64,000 nt of DNA from Bemisia tabaci (Eukaryota > Arthropoda > Insecta > Hemiptera > Aleyrodidae): assembly GCF_918797505.1 (NCBI RefSeq), contig NC_092801.1, forward strand, positions 5,828,001 through 5,892,000, written 5' to 3'. Position 1 is the first letter of the stretch, and every line of letters starts with the position of its first letter. This document shows positions 43,142-54,929 of the stretch, one piece after another. The translations under genes were made by a program, and so were the position numbers. Under the pieces are notes generated by a model. That model searched no databases, was not told the origin of the DNA, and was given only the letters and a program-made list of their open reading frames with translations.

Positions 43142-43651
43142 GGGCGAAGCGGTCGACGACCTGTCCCTGCTTGTTGACGAGGAACTTGGAGAAGTTCCAC
43201 TTGATGGAGTCGGTCAGGAACCCGCTTCCCGCCTTCTGGCTCGTCAGCCACTTGTAGAGGGGATGCGCGTTGTCTCCGTTCACGTTGATCTTGGCGAACA
43301 TATCGAAAGTGACGCCGTAATTCTTCGTGAACTCGAGGATCTCCGCGTTGGTGCCCGGCTCCTGTTTCGCGAACTGGTTGGACGGGAAGGCGAGGATCCG
43401 AAGGCCCTTGGACTCGGAGTATTTGTTGTAGAGCTCCTGGAGTTGCTTGTAGTTGGTCTCGGTGAGCCCGCACTGGCTGGCCACGTTCACGATGATGCAG
43501 ACGTGGTCCTTGTACTTGGAGAGGTCGACTTTGTTCCCGCGGATGTCCTCCGCGGTGAAGTCGTAGATCGAAGTCGCTTGTTGCCAGTCGGTCTCCTGGT
43601 CGAAGCCAAGAACGCCGGCGAGGCACACGAAGGATAAGGCGATTGCAACAC
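43092..43651 (-). CDS. Glutathione peroxidase (Cys type), exon 2 with nearly the whole protein
   Basis: The exon follows an acceptor (TTTTTCCAG, AG at 43653-43652), starts at codon position 2 and ends with TAA at 43094-43092. Joined to the 7-nt exon at 58457-58463 it gives 188 residues. The enzyme reduces hydrogen or lipid hydroperoxides with a thiol donor. Catalytic tetrad: C63 (NVASQCGLT, Cys in place of selenocysteine), Q99 (AKQEPG), W154 and N155 (IKWNFSKF). Residues 4-18 are a hydrophobic signal-peptide core, so the protein probably enters the secretory pathway. The short loop between strands, without the tetramer-interface insert, places it with phospholipid-hydroperoxide (GPX4-like) enzymes. 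The common FPCNQF is FPSNQF here, and the region where plant and fly Cys-enzymes hold the resolving Cys has none; the only other mature Cys is C54. No SECIS is required. Confidence 0.95.
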
Positions 43652-43755
43652 CTGGAAAAAGTAAAATCATGTCAATCATTGACTGTAACAACTGCATCCA
43701 GTGGTTTTGAAGTAGGAGAAAATGCGTCGAAAATGTACTCAAAAACCCTGCGGTC

Positions 43756-43937
43756 GGCCTCCTATGGTGTAGTGGTTGTAGCGCTTGCTCTATGATCGGG
43801 AGGACCCGGGTTCGATTTCCGGCCAGGCGACCCGAGTTAGACGGTCTCAAACAATGGTTGCCTGGGACTGGTTCAGTAGGGACGGAGGGGGGATGGGACT
43901 TAAAGCGTGGGATTAGCCCTCAAGGGCTATTTGAAGT

Positions 43938-44000
<63 letters not shown>
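43756..44000 (+). mobile_element. tRNA-derived SINE with 60-bp poly(A)
   Basis: The tRNA-like head starts GGCCTCCTATGG; A box TGGTGTAGTGG at 43765-43775, B box GGTTCGATTTC at 43809-43819. A unique body follows (GGTTGCCTGGGACTGGTT..GGGCTATTTGAAGTAG) and then A60 (43941-44000). It is antisense to the peroxidase gene, 105 bp upstream of its exon 2 acceptor. The long uninterrupted tail suggests recent insertion. The head has no proper cloverleaf, so it is not a functional tRNA. Confidence 0.92.
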
Positions 44001-44002
<2 letters not shown>

Positions 44003-44035
44003 TTTGCAGGGGGAATATTGGTGCATCTGGAGAAA

Positions 44036-44548
44036 TCAAAATGGAGATGTTGCATGTGTGAGGAATTTGCGATTTGACTACTGATTCTCATGTAAAAGTT
44101 CGCGGGAAACACGATGGTGCCACCGGTTTTCTCTGAAATCAACTCCCAAGCTCAAAAAAAGCTCTCAAGTTGAGGACAAAATGGAAAGGATATCCCTCGC
44201 TATCCATGCGAGTCCACCTCTACATCAAGACAAACTCTCCATGCAAAGATAGGGAGCAAATACATTAGCAGGGCTGCCACATTATTTGGGGACTCTAATG
44301 TATATGTATATGTATGCTAATGTATTTGCTCCCTAACTTCGCATGGAGAGTTTGTCTTGATGTAGATGTAGACTCTTAGGATAGCGTGGGATATCCCCTC
44401 CATTTTGGCTTCAACTTGAGAGCTTTTTTTGAGCTTGGGAGTTGATTTCAGAGAAAACCAGTGGCACCATCGTGTTTCTCGCAAACTTTTACATAAGAAT
44501 CAATAGTCAAATCGCAAATCTCTCACACATACAACATCTCCATTTTGG
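44036..44548. mobile_element. Foldback MITE, GCATGTGTGAGGAATTT family (copy 1)
   Basis: Arms of about 230 bp (44036-44265 and 44310-44548) are reverse complements from AAAATGGAGATGTTG inward to GGGAGCAAATACATTAG. The short loop contains TATGTATATG. A much longer, interrupted copy is at 59903-62432. Confidence 0.9.
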
Positions 44549-44705
44549 CTGATCCTAATTTCGAGACATCTGAAATTTTCATAGAAAATACAAGTTTTTT
44601 ACTGATGTTGATTCGCTTTTTTATTTATTAGACCATTGAATCCGTGTTGATTGGTTCACGTAAAATACAGACTTCCTAATAAACTCTTTTTTTTAACTGA
44701 ACAAG

Positions 44706-45118
44706 TCGCCTTCGATCTTCTGCGTCTGCAGCAACTGTCGTTACGAATATGTTGTGAGTGCTGATTTCAGCTCAATATATACTTGACTCTCTGAGGGTGT
44801 TTCATGTGCGAAAGCAATTCGCCTTCAGTTGTGTCTGCAGCAATTGTTGTTACGATTATGTTATGAGTGCTGATCTCAACTCATTACATACTTGACTCTC
44901 TGAAGGCGTTTTATGAGCTCAAGTAGCGCAGTCTGTCGGAGAGCGCACGAAGTAGGGATTGTGCGATTTATTCAATCTCACTTCTGTTGTTCTCCAACAG
45001 GGTGCTCTACTTTCGCACATTAAACGCCTTCAAAGAGTCAAGTATGTAGGGAGCTGACATCTGTACGCACAACATATTCGTAACAACAATTGCTGCGGAC
45101 GCAGCTGAAGGCGAATTG
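44706..45118. repeat. Two direct and one inverted ~105-bp unit
   Basis: TCGCCTTC..CTGCAGCAA..GTTGTTACGA..TACTTGACTCTCTGA occurs at 44706-44805 and 44817-44916 in the same direction and reversed at 45015-45118. The middle contains CGGAGAGCGCACGAAG/TGTTCTCCAACAGG. Confidence 0.8.
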
Positions 45119-45255
45119 AAAATTCTCGTATAATACACGATAAAAAACATTTCAGCTCTTAAATTCATATCTGTACCACAAGAGAGTTGTATTTTATGGC
45201 CTTTTAATGGGGGATTCTCAAAACACTTCTCAATACGGATAAAAAGATATAGTAC

Positions 45256-45403
45256 TGAGCACTAACTGTTTAGATCAAATGGAGCCAGCTGAAATGGCAG
45301 TACTGCTGAGACCTACAGTTCGTAGGGCGGGACCCTAAAGTTTTAGGGCTCAGTGCTACTGCCATACTAGCTAGCTCCACTTGATCTAAACAGTTCTTGC
45401 TCA
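45256..45403. mobile_element. Short palindromic MITE, CTGAGCA ends
   Basis: 148 bp: CTGAGCACTAACTGTTTAGA on the left, TCTAAACAGTTCTTGCTCAG on the right; the inner part CCTAAAGTTTTAGG is a second small hairpin. Confidence 0.8.
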
Positions 45404-46584
45404 GAAATATATAGTTTTTTCCTTGAACATAAACTAAAACATGAACTAAGTTTAAATGCAAAATAAAATATCATCATGAATCGAACGAAAAATAAAAAAG
45501 TGAACCGATCAACACTGATCCAATGGGCAAATGAATAAACAAGCAGTTCCAACGCCAAAGCGTTGGAGGGCGCTTCTTTAACACTGCGCATGCGAGGAAC
45601 GTTTTCATACGGCCAAGCGAGAGTATTGCGGACGGACGATGCATAACAAATTGACTACGTGAAGGTGGTCCGGCAGCAACATACCCGCCGCTAGTCTCTG
45701 GAAAACAATAGAAAATAGTAGTTGCGTACGTTGCCAGCGAGCGCGCTGCGAGCGCATCTGTTTCAATTACCCAGCATCGAGTCGGGCCTCTAACTTTCTA
45801 TTCTCTCTGACATAACCTTAAACCTTCAACCCAGAGCCGCAAACAGCTGACGCTTGACGATGCTGCGCCGAGAAAATGAACCAATCATAAAATAGCACAG
45901 TAATACGTCACTAAAATGAAGAGATCACGTGACTGTTCGTGATTTTTTCGAATCAATCTGAAACTACAACCTCGAATATGAGGCATTTAAGCATAACGAA
46001 GCCCCAAAATAGTTTAACCAGGTAATACGTCCGTGCGAGATTGTTATGCTTAAAAGCAAAACATTTCACGAAAACTTTTACGAATACCAGATGCAGAAAA
46101 AAATCAAATTTTCCCGGGTGTACCAGAATGGCGTCATTACCCATAAGGCAAAACGGTATGTAGTATAGTACATGTTACATCGGGGGAGTCGAACGGCTGG
46201 AAAGGGCGCATCTGGTACCCAGAAGCGCCCAAAAAACGGATCAAAATCAGTAAAAAAAACTTGCATGTGCGGTGAGTATTTCAAATTGCGATGTCTCAGA
46301 ATTAGGATTAGGCAAGAGTTTAATTTCTCGCGATTTTAAGTCCACATTTTAAGTCCAAACCGTTTTTGGGTACAATTTTGTCGCAATTTTCTCCTTCAAG
46401 GCCACTGTGTACGCTGATGAAAATATGTGTGCTCATGCGTTACTTGTGGTTAATATAGGAAGAGAGACACAAACTTACACAAATTTTGTTTTGATTTTGA
46501 TACAGTTTGCGGTGAATTCAACGCAGAAAACAACTGGGAAAATGCATTCTTCCGATTTCGTCGTTGGTATTCACCACTAACTTG
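45404..46584. other. Interval without recognised gene
   Basis: Part of the inferred intron. A CpG-richer stretch at 45545-45760 has no frame I can assign. Confidence 0.4.
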
Positions 46585-49009
46585 TTGGCGCGTATACGTA
46601 GTATACCGCCTTTGCGATCGTTTCGAACCCTGCTCGATACAATAACCGAGTCCCTTAGTTCCTTACCGAAAAGTGACTACCGCGAACTTCTGAGATTTTC
46701 CAAAGCGTGTAAAAAGTTTATTTATCCGTCAATAATTATGATTTAAAGTTGTTTCTCATTCTGGGGCTCGCTAGTTTATGTGCAGTGAATACCAAGAGTC
46801 TACGTTACTTGGTTTTTTTAAAAAAAGCCTAAGAGTAGGGCGCGCTGATTTAAAATATGCATATATAAGCGGAAGCAAGCGAACTGATTCGAGGATGGCT
46901 GACCAGTTCGGCACTCCTTGAATGAGAATTTCACTCACTCCGTTTTGTTCAAAACGTTGCTTTGACATATCTCCACACCACTGTTATCCTTTTCAAAAGT
47001 TGGTACTCCTTGCTCTGATAGCCGGGGCCAGCAGGATAGTGGTAAGTGCAATCTGTGATGAGCCTCGAGACTCATTAGACCATTTGCTAAACGTGGCTCA
47101 TACAGGAGTCCACTCAGCCCTCTCTTCCCCACGCTCCTGATCACTGCGTCGGCGTCACGAAGAACAATAGGCCTTGGGCCGCCTTGGGTCCCAACGCGGC
47201 CGATACCCGTACCCCAATTACTCACGCTTCATTAACCATTTCACCGTCACGCTAGGATTCATCCAATTTTAAAAAAAAAAATTGTTTCGCGTGTATTTAG
47301 CAATTTTTTCCTTACTCTCCGTTAAAACACAAATAAAAAGAGACCTCATTCATAAAAATCGGCCGAATAGAAGAGAAGTTACAGTAATCGAAATCCGAAG
47401 AAATCAACAAAACCTCGACTTCTCGATACGAAAAATAAAATGAAGGGGAAAAAAGAAAGTATAAATTAAAATTAAATATAATTGACCTCAGAATTTGACA
47501 AGCAATTCATTTATATACCTAACGCTGAAAAAACTGGGAGAAATTACAAAAAATTCCCCTCTTGCAAGGGGCTTCTTTGTAAGAATTTTGACCTGAAGAC
47601 AACGGTCGAATAACAGCAGTACTCCATACAATACACGGTGTGCCTGAACGAGTTAAACATTTTTTATACGTCCAAATCGAAAAATCTTTATATTCTTAAC
47701 TACAATGTCTCTTGAATCGTTTAAGCAAAAAAAAAAAAAAAAAAATTCCGTCAAGATTCTGGAACGTAAAGGCGCTTTAAAAGTATTCTGGGGCTATGAT
47801 AGCTAAATCACTGGTAGTAAATCCCGTTATATTATTAAAAAGAAATTGAATCCATAGTTTAATTCCTTAGTTTCTTGAATACAATTATTTTAAGCACTTA
47901 AACATTTATACCACCAATTTTAGCCATGGGGTGATTTCCTGAGAGCCGATAATATCACGAATTTCTCATAGAACCCTTCAACAGTGGCTTGCTTTTTTGG
48001 CAGCCGATTCGGCCATCGAACCGGAGTTTAAATGGAAGCTGATAATAACCCAAAGCTCTGAGAAAAATTTTGAGATGAGTATAAGAACGGTTTGTTGTAA
48101 GTAACGAGGAGAGGCGGGCAAAGCGGCTAAAATCCGATCTAATTTTTACAGTTTTTCTGTTGAATTAATGTTGTCGCGGGCTTCTGACTGTGTCCACACA
48201 TAGTTTCTGTTCAGCATATCGATACATAAGTAATTACACACGTAGAATCTAATTTTCACGTCGGGGAGTCGACATATTTTGATTTTTTCGATTTTATACG
48301 GAAAATTGATGGTTTTTCGGGATTGAAATTATTATTGTTTCATGAAAAATAAATGCACCCAAAATGACTATAGCATATTGATTTTTACACATTTGCACTC
48401 ACGAAATTGGTTGGTAAATTCAACGAGTGGGTGCATCGACCTGGTATATCAAGTTTCTGCAATTTTTTACGGCAAATCAGTAGATTTTCGGGATGTAGAT
48501 TGCTTACTTTCAATTCATGAATGAATAAAGCAACGACATGGTTGAACTTCTTTGCATGGAAAGAAGTTTAAAATAACAAAATCAAGACGTATTTAATGCA
48601 ATTGCATTTATATCGAGTCAATTTCTTTTCAATAATATAACGGGATTTTTACTACCGGTGATTTGGGTATTTTAGCCCCAAAATACCTTTAAATCGACTT
48701 TATCTTCTAGGAGTTCGACAGAATTTTTCCTTTCTTCGCTTAAATTATTCCGTAGCACTTTTCCTCAAGAATCTGATAAGATTTTGCTTGAGGCAGATCA
48801 AAAAACTCAAATTCGATCGAATAGCTTTCTACTTTCACAATACACGGTCTCGTCAAGGTGCGTCTTTGACCTCGCAGTGTTGGATCGTGAATTCTCTTGT
48901 TGTGCTGTTTGCCTATTTTGAAATCTCTGTAAATGAAAACTAAAGGGGTTGATATGTGCGAGTTAATGACGCGCCTTATCAACACATTGTGTTGGAGTTC
49001 ACTGCTTGT
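46585..49009 (-). mobile_element. 2.4-kb dispersed repeat, copy 2 (inverted partner of 22968-25281)
   Basis: Reverse-complement homology runs from TTGGCGCGTATACG to AGTTCACTGCTTG. This copy has about 130 extra bases near 48080-48200 (GAGGAGAGGCGGGCAAAGC). Overall identity is roughly 85-90% by eye. Confidence 0.75.
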
Positions 49010-49026
49010 TTTTTATTACATTTCCT

Positions 49027-49115
49027 CGAGAAAACCAGGGCCGGATTAAGGGGGTGGCCCATTTGCCGCCATGGGCCGCGGCCCATGGCGGCAAATTTAG
49101 GGGGCGGCAAATTTT
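49027..49115. mobile_element. hAT-type terminus with GC-rich hairpin
   Basis: CAGGGCCGGATTAAGG at 49037 is a motif I associate with hAT termini. It is followed by a nearly perfect hairpin (TTGCCGCCATGGGCC / GGCCCATGGCGGCAA) at 49061-49095. No matching second end is visible, so it is probably a remnant. Confidence 0.5.
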
Positions 49116-49667
49116 GCGATTTTTTTTAAATGTAGGTATAAAAAAAGTCGGATTCAGAAAAAAAAAATTATCAATAAGAAAAGGAAACAAAATGTCTTTA
49201 TAATGAGAGTATAGTAATTTCTAATTTTGTCGTTTTTCGGTGATACAAGAGACAGCATCTTTAATTAGTCGAGTCAAGAGAAGAACTAAACATGCAATTT
49301 TGCCTGGAGCTCAGCGCAGAGAGGAATAGACTGTATTCGATAACGGTTCGATGTATCGTTTGGTTCAAAACAATAGAACATAACCTCAAACCAAACTGTA
49401 AGGATTTTAATTGGAAAAGCTGAAAATGAGAAATTTCCTGACAATTTCACTTTGCATTGGCATTTGGTACTCAAAAGAATAAAAAATCTGTTTCAAAAGA
49501 TCCGTTCTCTCAGATTTCTGAATTTACTTTTGAGGCTATGTTTACGTTTTGAACCAATCGATATCGATACAATCTCACCCGTTTGATGTATCGAATACGA
49601 TCTATGATGACGAGGACTTGAGATGAAAAGGACAAGCCCTCAGCGCGGCGGTCAGCATGTAACACAT

Positions 49668-49815
49668 ATTATCGCCTACAAGACTGCATGAATACTTCAC
49701 CCATTGCGCCAAACACAGTGCGGTCACGCGGGCAGGAGCGGTTGGCGTGAAACGCATAGCGCCTACAGGACTGCAGGAATACTTCACGCATTGCGCCAAA
49801 CACAGTGCGATCAGC
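49668..49815 (+). repeat. Imperfect tandem duplication, ~80-bp unit
   Basis: ACTGCATGAATACTTCACCC..TTGCGCCAAACACAGTGCG occurs at about 49682 and again (ACTGCAGGAATACTTCACGC..) at about 49771. Confidence 0.75.
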
Positions 49816-49899
49816 ACGGCGCGGCGCAGCGGCGGAAGTTAAAATTATTAAACCACATTTAACCTATATTAGACTGGTTGGTTAACCACTCGAGGTATA

Positions 49900-49996
49900 A
49901 ACAGCGTGTTCGCAGCGAACACCTTAATAATCGATTCCTCACCATAGGTTTAAAGGGCATAACAATTGATACATCGCAATTCACGCCACGCCACTG
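49900..49996. mobile_element. Half copy, CAGTGGCGTGGCG family
   Basis: Right half only: GTGTTCGCAGCGAACACC through ATACATCGCAATTCACGCCA to CCACTG. Confidence 0.8.
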
Positions 49997-50759
49997 CTAT
50001 AAGCTCCGAGACCTCCTAAATTTGCATATCTTGCATATTTGCATATATTTATATTTCAAACTATTTTAACTATCCAGAATGCAAGTAGCCTACCCGAAAA
50101 ATTGAACGAATGACATTATTTTATACTATAAGCTCCGAGATCTCCTTTTGCATATCATTCAAACGATGTGAATTTTTATTTTTTTGTCACATTCCGTTTG
50201 AGCTTCTACTGGGCCGATTTCCATGATTTTGTTGCTATTGGCAGGCGATGGTTCCTAGATGAGCCCGCTGTAATCAGATTATGGAAATAGGACCCACGTT
50301 TTTTTTAAATAAGAGTAGACTAGGGAGCGGTGAAAGGGGGGGGGGGGGGCAAAATTTGAAATTCCCGGCAATGAAAAATGGCGGGAATTTCAAATTCAGC
50401 GAAAAATTGAACTAACCGGGAAATGTTGAATCTTTGTCTGATGTTAGTATGGTAAGGTAAGCGAATCCAAGGTATGCTTCTTTTCTACAGACTATCCAAA
50501 AGCGACGAAACGCTCAGTTCCGTTCGTCCCGTTTTGTTTCAGTCTTGGCGTGAAGTTTGAGATTACTTCCGATTGGTTTATTCGATTCTTATTGGTCCAA
50601 TCGCTCCCGGCCAGAAGGAGATTTACAATGAGAATCGAGTATGAAAATATTTTCATTTTATATGGTCGTTCTTATGTCGAAGCGGGCCTAAGAGAGCACG
50701 AAGCGCCCTCTGGGGGTTGGGCCGCGTAGCGGCCAGGGGCATATCCTCCTGGTTTAAAA

Positions 50760-51034
50760 CATAGAGTACATAGAGTCGTAATGCAAGTGGGAGAGCTGGC
50801 GCCTCTTTTAAGCATTTTCCAGGTCCCGAATTCCGAAATTCCTGTGCGGCGCCGGGTCCCTTTTTCGATACATAATCGATTGTTTGCGATACACGGGGAC
50901 CCGGCCATATTCCACACCGCCATTTTGGATCGAATATGTGTCGAAAAAGTGACCCCGCACACCGGGCTCGAAACTCGTCGAGCAGAACATGGCGCCAGCT
51001 CTCCCACTTACATTACGACTCTATGTACTCTATG
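50760..51034. mobile_element. hAT-type MITE with perfect 8-bp duplication
   Basis: 275 bp: starts CATAGAGTACATAGAGTCG and ends CGACTCTATGTACTCTATG, arms about 45 bp. GTTTAAAA flanks both sides (50752-50759 and 51035-51042). The interior is GC-richer and partly palindromic (GGGACCCGG). No coding. Confidence 0.92.
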
Positions 51035-51305
51035 GTTTAAAAGTGAAGTCAAAACACTCTAAGTAGGTAACCTTCAGCACGTAGGTGAGGTTATGTATTC
51101 ATTTTGACTTTGACCACACGTGAGTCACCCACGGTCAACGTCTCACTATTTCCCAAGTTGGCACGTAATACTACACCTAAATGGCATTAAATGGACTCGG
51201 ATAAAGACACACGGCTCCCCGGTGGAAATTTTCCGTTTCATCTAACGTCTTAATTGCCGTGGCGAGACGTGAAATGATCGATCGTCAATATTTCCCTCAT
51301 TTGCA

Positions 51306-51421
51306 GCAATGGTGAAGAATCGATGATCAAGGTGTTCGTTGCAAACGCCCTGTTCATCGAACATTTTCCGTAGGGTCAAATGGCAGATCAATCGAATTAT
51401 CGCGAAGCTTGCCACGCCGCT
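51306..51421. mobile_element. Partial copy, CAGTGGCGTGGCG family (diverged)
   Basis: AGAATCGATGATCAAGGTGTT through CAATCGAATTATCGCG to CCACGCCGCTGG; diverged and lacking one end. Confidence 0.65.
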
Positions 51422-52490
51422 GGAATTGATTCAGGTCAATCAAGTCAACAGACGAGACGCCGCAAAATTTGATGGGTGCGTCTGCTCTGGGTCCATATAA
51501 TGTTTGAAAATGTAAGTCACGACATCACGAAGCTCTTAATGTTCTTAATATTAGAGTATTTAATACATTAGAGAGTAAAATTTTCATTTTGTCATCGTGA
51601 TTGTGTCCATGTGCAATGTTATTTTTTGCGGTTTCATTACATCGACGACTAAAGTGCAAGACCAAGTATCTTCGTCTGCAACATGGCAGATTTCCTCTCA
51701 TACTTCATTTTTTATCGCAAAACCAATAAACGTAATTTCTTGAAGATTCTATTGATTTTTCCCCCTTAATGGCAGAATATTCCTGAAAAATTATAAATTA
51801 TATGGTTGACAGTTTTTTTCTCTTCGAAAGAATAAATCAAGGGCATGCAGACATTTTGAAACACCGCCCTGGGAATACGCAATTTTGCACTTTAACCATC
51901 GATATAATAGCGGGCACTCGTACGTAGTGAAAATCTACAACAGGCTTATTTAATGTAATTAAATTATTAGATAAAAACGTAATAAACTCAGTAACAATTT
52001 TTCTATGATCATATGCATTCTATCATATTAGTTTATTATATTTGTTACTAGTACCTATGAAACAAAGACTCGTGTATCATATTATTTGTATTTATCAGTC
52101 GATTCTATTGACCTTAAAAGCAAAAGGGTTTCATTTGAAGCGATTTAGTTTTGCTTCAACTTGGGACATTTCCTGACAGGGGCAGAGAGAGGGAGCTAGA
52201 GAGAGAGAAGGAACATAACTAAGATAAGATAGTATTTTATCATTTATTTTTCATTAAATGGGATGAACGGAACAATCTCTTCGTCAACAATTATTTCACC
52301 CTATTATTTTTTTTTTTTAATTTCGCTGTTTGATTTGACATTCGGTGTTTTTTAAATTTTCAGTATACCTAATTTACGTCGTTTAGCATACAGTTTCCGC
52401 TGTCAGTTGTCCTTTAAGCTCAGGCAAGATAGCCGCATGAGGCGTTTGGGTGTCGCAGAACGCCCGCGTGCGTCATAGGAGCGACTTTTA
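51422..52490. other. AT-rich interval, nothing recognised
   Basis: Includes a GAGA-type purine stretch at 52180-52212. No recognisable frame. Confidence 0.4.
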
Positions 52491-52556
52491 TGTATGTATG
52501 TATGTATGTATGTATTATAATGCATGTATGTATGTATTTATGTATTTATGTATGTA
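52491..52556 (+). repeat. (TATG)n microsatellite
   Basis: About 15 tetramers of TATG/TATT with one interruption (TATAATGCATG). Confidence 0.95.
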
Positions 52557-52591
52557 GCACAATTCACGTAAGTAATTTCGAATTGGATTTC

Positions 52592-52968
52592 ATTTTGCAA
52601 TAAGGAACCGCTATCTCTGGCTTTTTCATTAAAGCACCTTTCTGCATGCGGAAATCAAGGGCATATATCGACGGTGAAACTACCAAACCACGTATCTCGG
52701 TTTGCGACGTCGCAGACTTCCTGTCATACTTTATTTTTTAAATGAAAAACTACTCAACATCCAGTCTTGAAAATTTCTGTGATTTTTCCTCTTCGTGCGG
52801 AGAAAATTCCGTGAAAATTTCAAAGAATAATATTGATTTGGTCTACTTCAAAAAAATAAAATGTGAGCGTAGATTTTTAAACACCGCAAACGAGATACGT
52901 GGTTTGGTAGTTTCACCGTCGATATGCTGTTTCTAAAATGAGCACAAATAGTAGTTCCTTATTGCAAA
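52592..52968. mobile_element. Foldback MITE, CGACGTCGCA core
   Basis: Arms pair TTTTGCAATAAGGAAC with GTTCCTTATTGCAAAA and ATATCGACGGTGAAACTACC with its complement near 52905-52927. Loop region is AT-rich. Confidence 0.8.
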
Positions 52969-53342
52969 AGGTGGTCCACTTGTACGTCGTAGATTTAATT
53001 TTATGAAAATACCCTGTTGGAATCTCACAGAATTTGCCGTTCAACCCACAAATTCTGCGTTAACTTCCGGGCGAGACACAGGTGATGTCACTGGGTCTAT
53101 CCAAAATCCATTCATAGGCGCACAGAAAGTCCTCAAGGCCTCAGCCGTAATGATGGTCGTTCAGTAAATTGTGGGAGAGTTCCCGTTTGTAATTGGTCAA
53201 TTTCTGTATGGACTAAATACACACATGGGTAGAGTTGCCTATTAGTGCGGGGCCAGGCGGGGTAAGGTGACAATCCAGTCGTTGTACGCGTGGTTTATGG
53301 AAAAAAGAAGAATCGATATCCGAACTTGTCACGCCTTAAAAC

Positions 53343-53507
53343 CAGTGGCGTGGCGAAAATTGCGATGAATCGATTGTTCTGCCATTTGAAGCTATTGTAA
53401 AGAATCGATTATTAAGGTGTTCGCTGCGAACACCCTGCTCATCGATCCTTTTCCATAGGTTTAAATGGCATAACAATCGATATATCGCAAAGCACGCCAC
53501 GCCACTG
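53343..53507. mobile_element. Full 165-bp palindromic MITE, CAGTGGCGTGGCG family
   Basis: CAGTGGCGTGGCG..CGCCACGCCACTG with the exact 8-bp duplication CTTAAAAC at 53335-53342 and 53508-53515. This places the family in or near hAT. Confidence 0.93.
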
Positions 53508-53948
53508 CTTAAAACCCCAGCATACTTCCATGCTCTTATGAGCCTTCAGATTTTACCAAATTCGCCTCAGTGAAATACTGGCTGTTAAAAAAAAACTTTG
53601 GAATTGTTTTCGTCCAGTTTTTCAGAGAATTTAATCAGTGAGAACGAAAACACACCAACTCGGTACCTCGAAAATGCTCTCTTTTCACTAAGGACGGACA
53701 ATTTTCATAAAGGTCATTGAGGTTACCGTATCTGTGCCAACTTGGACATTTAAAGTCTCCTTAAATACTTGCTTTTAGGCATCAAAAATATTTTTCTTAG
53801 ACTAACTTCTTCACCTAATATGCAGTTTTGTGTGTGTCTTGATTATTTTCATTTTTTCGAGTTGGTGTGTTTTCGCTCTCACTGATTCAATTCCACTCTT
53901 AGTTTGATTTAAAGTATGTGGAAATGTCAAGAAATTATGTTCATAAGT

Positions 53949-54240
53949 CCAGTGTTAAACGGCCAGACTGTAGGAGCGTGTTCTATGGGTCAAAATAAGA
54001 CTTTTTTGTTGTAAATTGAGATTTCGATTTTTTCAGATCATTTATGAGTACAGGGGAGTAAAAATTTTCATGAGGTTTGATTCTCAACCGTTGCCAAAAT
54101 TCAGGGAAAACTATTTACTTTCCGAAATGTTGGGGGACCGTAGGTCCGACTGGAGGCACTTTGAAATAAACTTTATACAACAAAAAAGTATTATTTTGAC
54201 ACGTAGAACACGCCCCTGCAGTATGGCCGTTTAACCCTGG
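53949..54240. mobile_element. Foldback MITE, CCAGTGTTAAACGGCC ends
   Basis: The left arm CCAGTGTTAAACGGCC..GTGTTCTATGGGTCAAAATA pairs with the right arm TATTTTGACACGTAGAACAC..GGCCGTTTAACCCTGG, about 75 bp each. Related single arms occur around 31830-31930. Confidence 0.8.
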
Positions 54241-54471
54241 ATCATCCTGTATAAAATCGGGGGAATTTTTCCGCGTCTGAAATATTCATAACGCTCTACC
54301 TTAGCACGGCAGTATTTTCTCCAGAAATTCTAGTACAATCCCGGGAAACCCCAATAGTGTGCGCTGCCTTTATGGTAAAGGTGAATCTTCTTTTAGTTTG
54401 TTCAACAAAATATTAACAAACCCATTGAAACTGTGATGGATAGCTAGAAATTTGCATTTGATCCTGCAAAA

Positions 54472-54612
54472 TTGGACTACACTTTGCAATCAGGAATTAT
54501 AAATTCCAGCCTGGTTTAAAAACAACGTATGTGCCATTAGTTTCCCTATGCACATAAGTTTTTTTTAAGATGAGCCATAATTTATAGCTCCAAATTTCAA
54601 AGTGCAGTCCAA
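54472..54612. mobile_element. Palindromic MITE, TTGGACTGC family (copy 2)
   Basis: 141 bp from TTGGACTACACTTTGCAA to TTTCAAAGTGCAGTCCAA, with internal ACGTATGTGCCATTAG. Confidence 0.85.
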
Positions 54613-54664
54613 TTGTTCTTCTGCACATATGAGTGGCGTGACGTGCTGCGCGATGTATCAATTA

Positions 54665-54805
54665 TTGGACTGCATTTTGCAATTTGCAACTATAAATTCT
54701 GGCTCTTCTGTGAAAACACTTATGTGCATAGGGAAACTAATGGCACATACGTTGTTTTTAAACCGGGCTAGAATTCATAGTTCCAAATTGCAAAATATAG
54801 TCCAA
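54665..54805. mobile_element. Palindromic MITE, TTGGACTGC family (copy 3, inverted)
   Basis: 141 bp, same length as copy 2 and in opposite orientation, 52 bp away; ends TTGGACTGCATTTTGCAA and TTGCAAAATATAGTCCAA. Confidence 0.85.
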
Positions 54806-54824
54806 TGATATACCATTCAAGCAT

Positions 54825-54929
54825 ATGTCTATTATCGAGGCGTTCGCAACGAACACCCTAATAATCGATTCTTCACCATAGATTCAAATGGGATAGTATC
54901 AAAAGGCGATTATCACGCCTAGCTACTGC
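54825..54929. mobile_element. Partial copy, CAGTGGCGTGGCG family (diverged)
   Basis: CGTTCGCAACGAACACC, AATAATCGATTCTTCACCATA and CACGCCTAGCTACTG mark it. Confidence 0.65.

Noticed and set aside
42958..43626. 222-codon frame overlapping the peroxidase exon on the same strand
   Set aside because: It is the shifted frame of the true exon that runs into the triplicated 83-bp units; only its last part coincides with peroxidase residues.
43756..43830. Possible tRNA gene
   Set aside because: A and B boxes are present but stems do not pair as a cloverleaf and a SINE body with poly(A) follows.
43792..44061. Lysine-rich 89-codon frame
   Set aside because: Produced by the SINE poly(A) tail.
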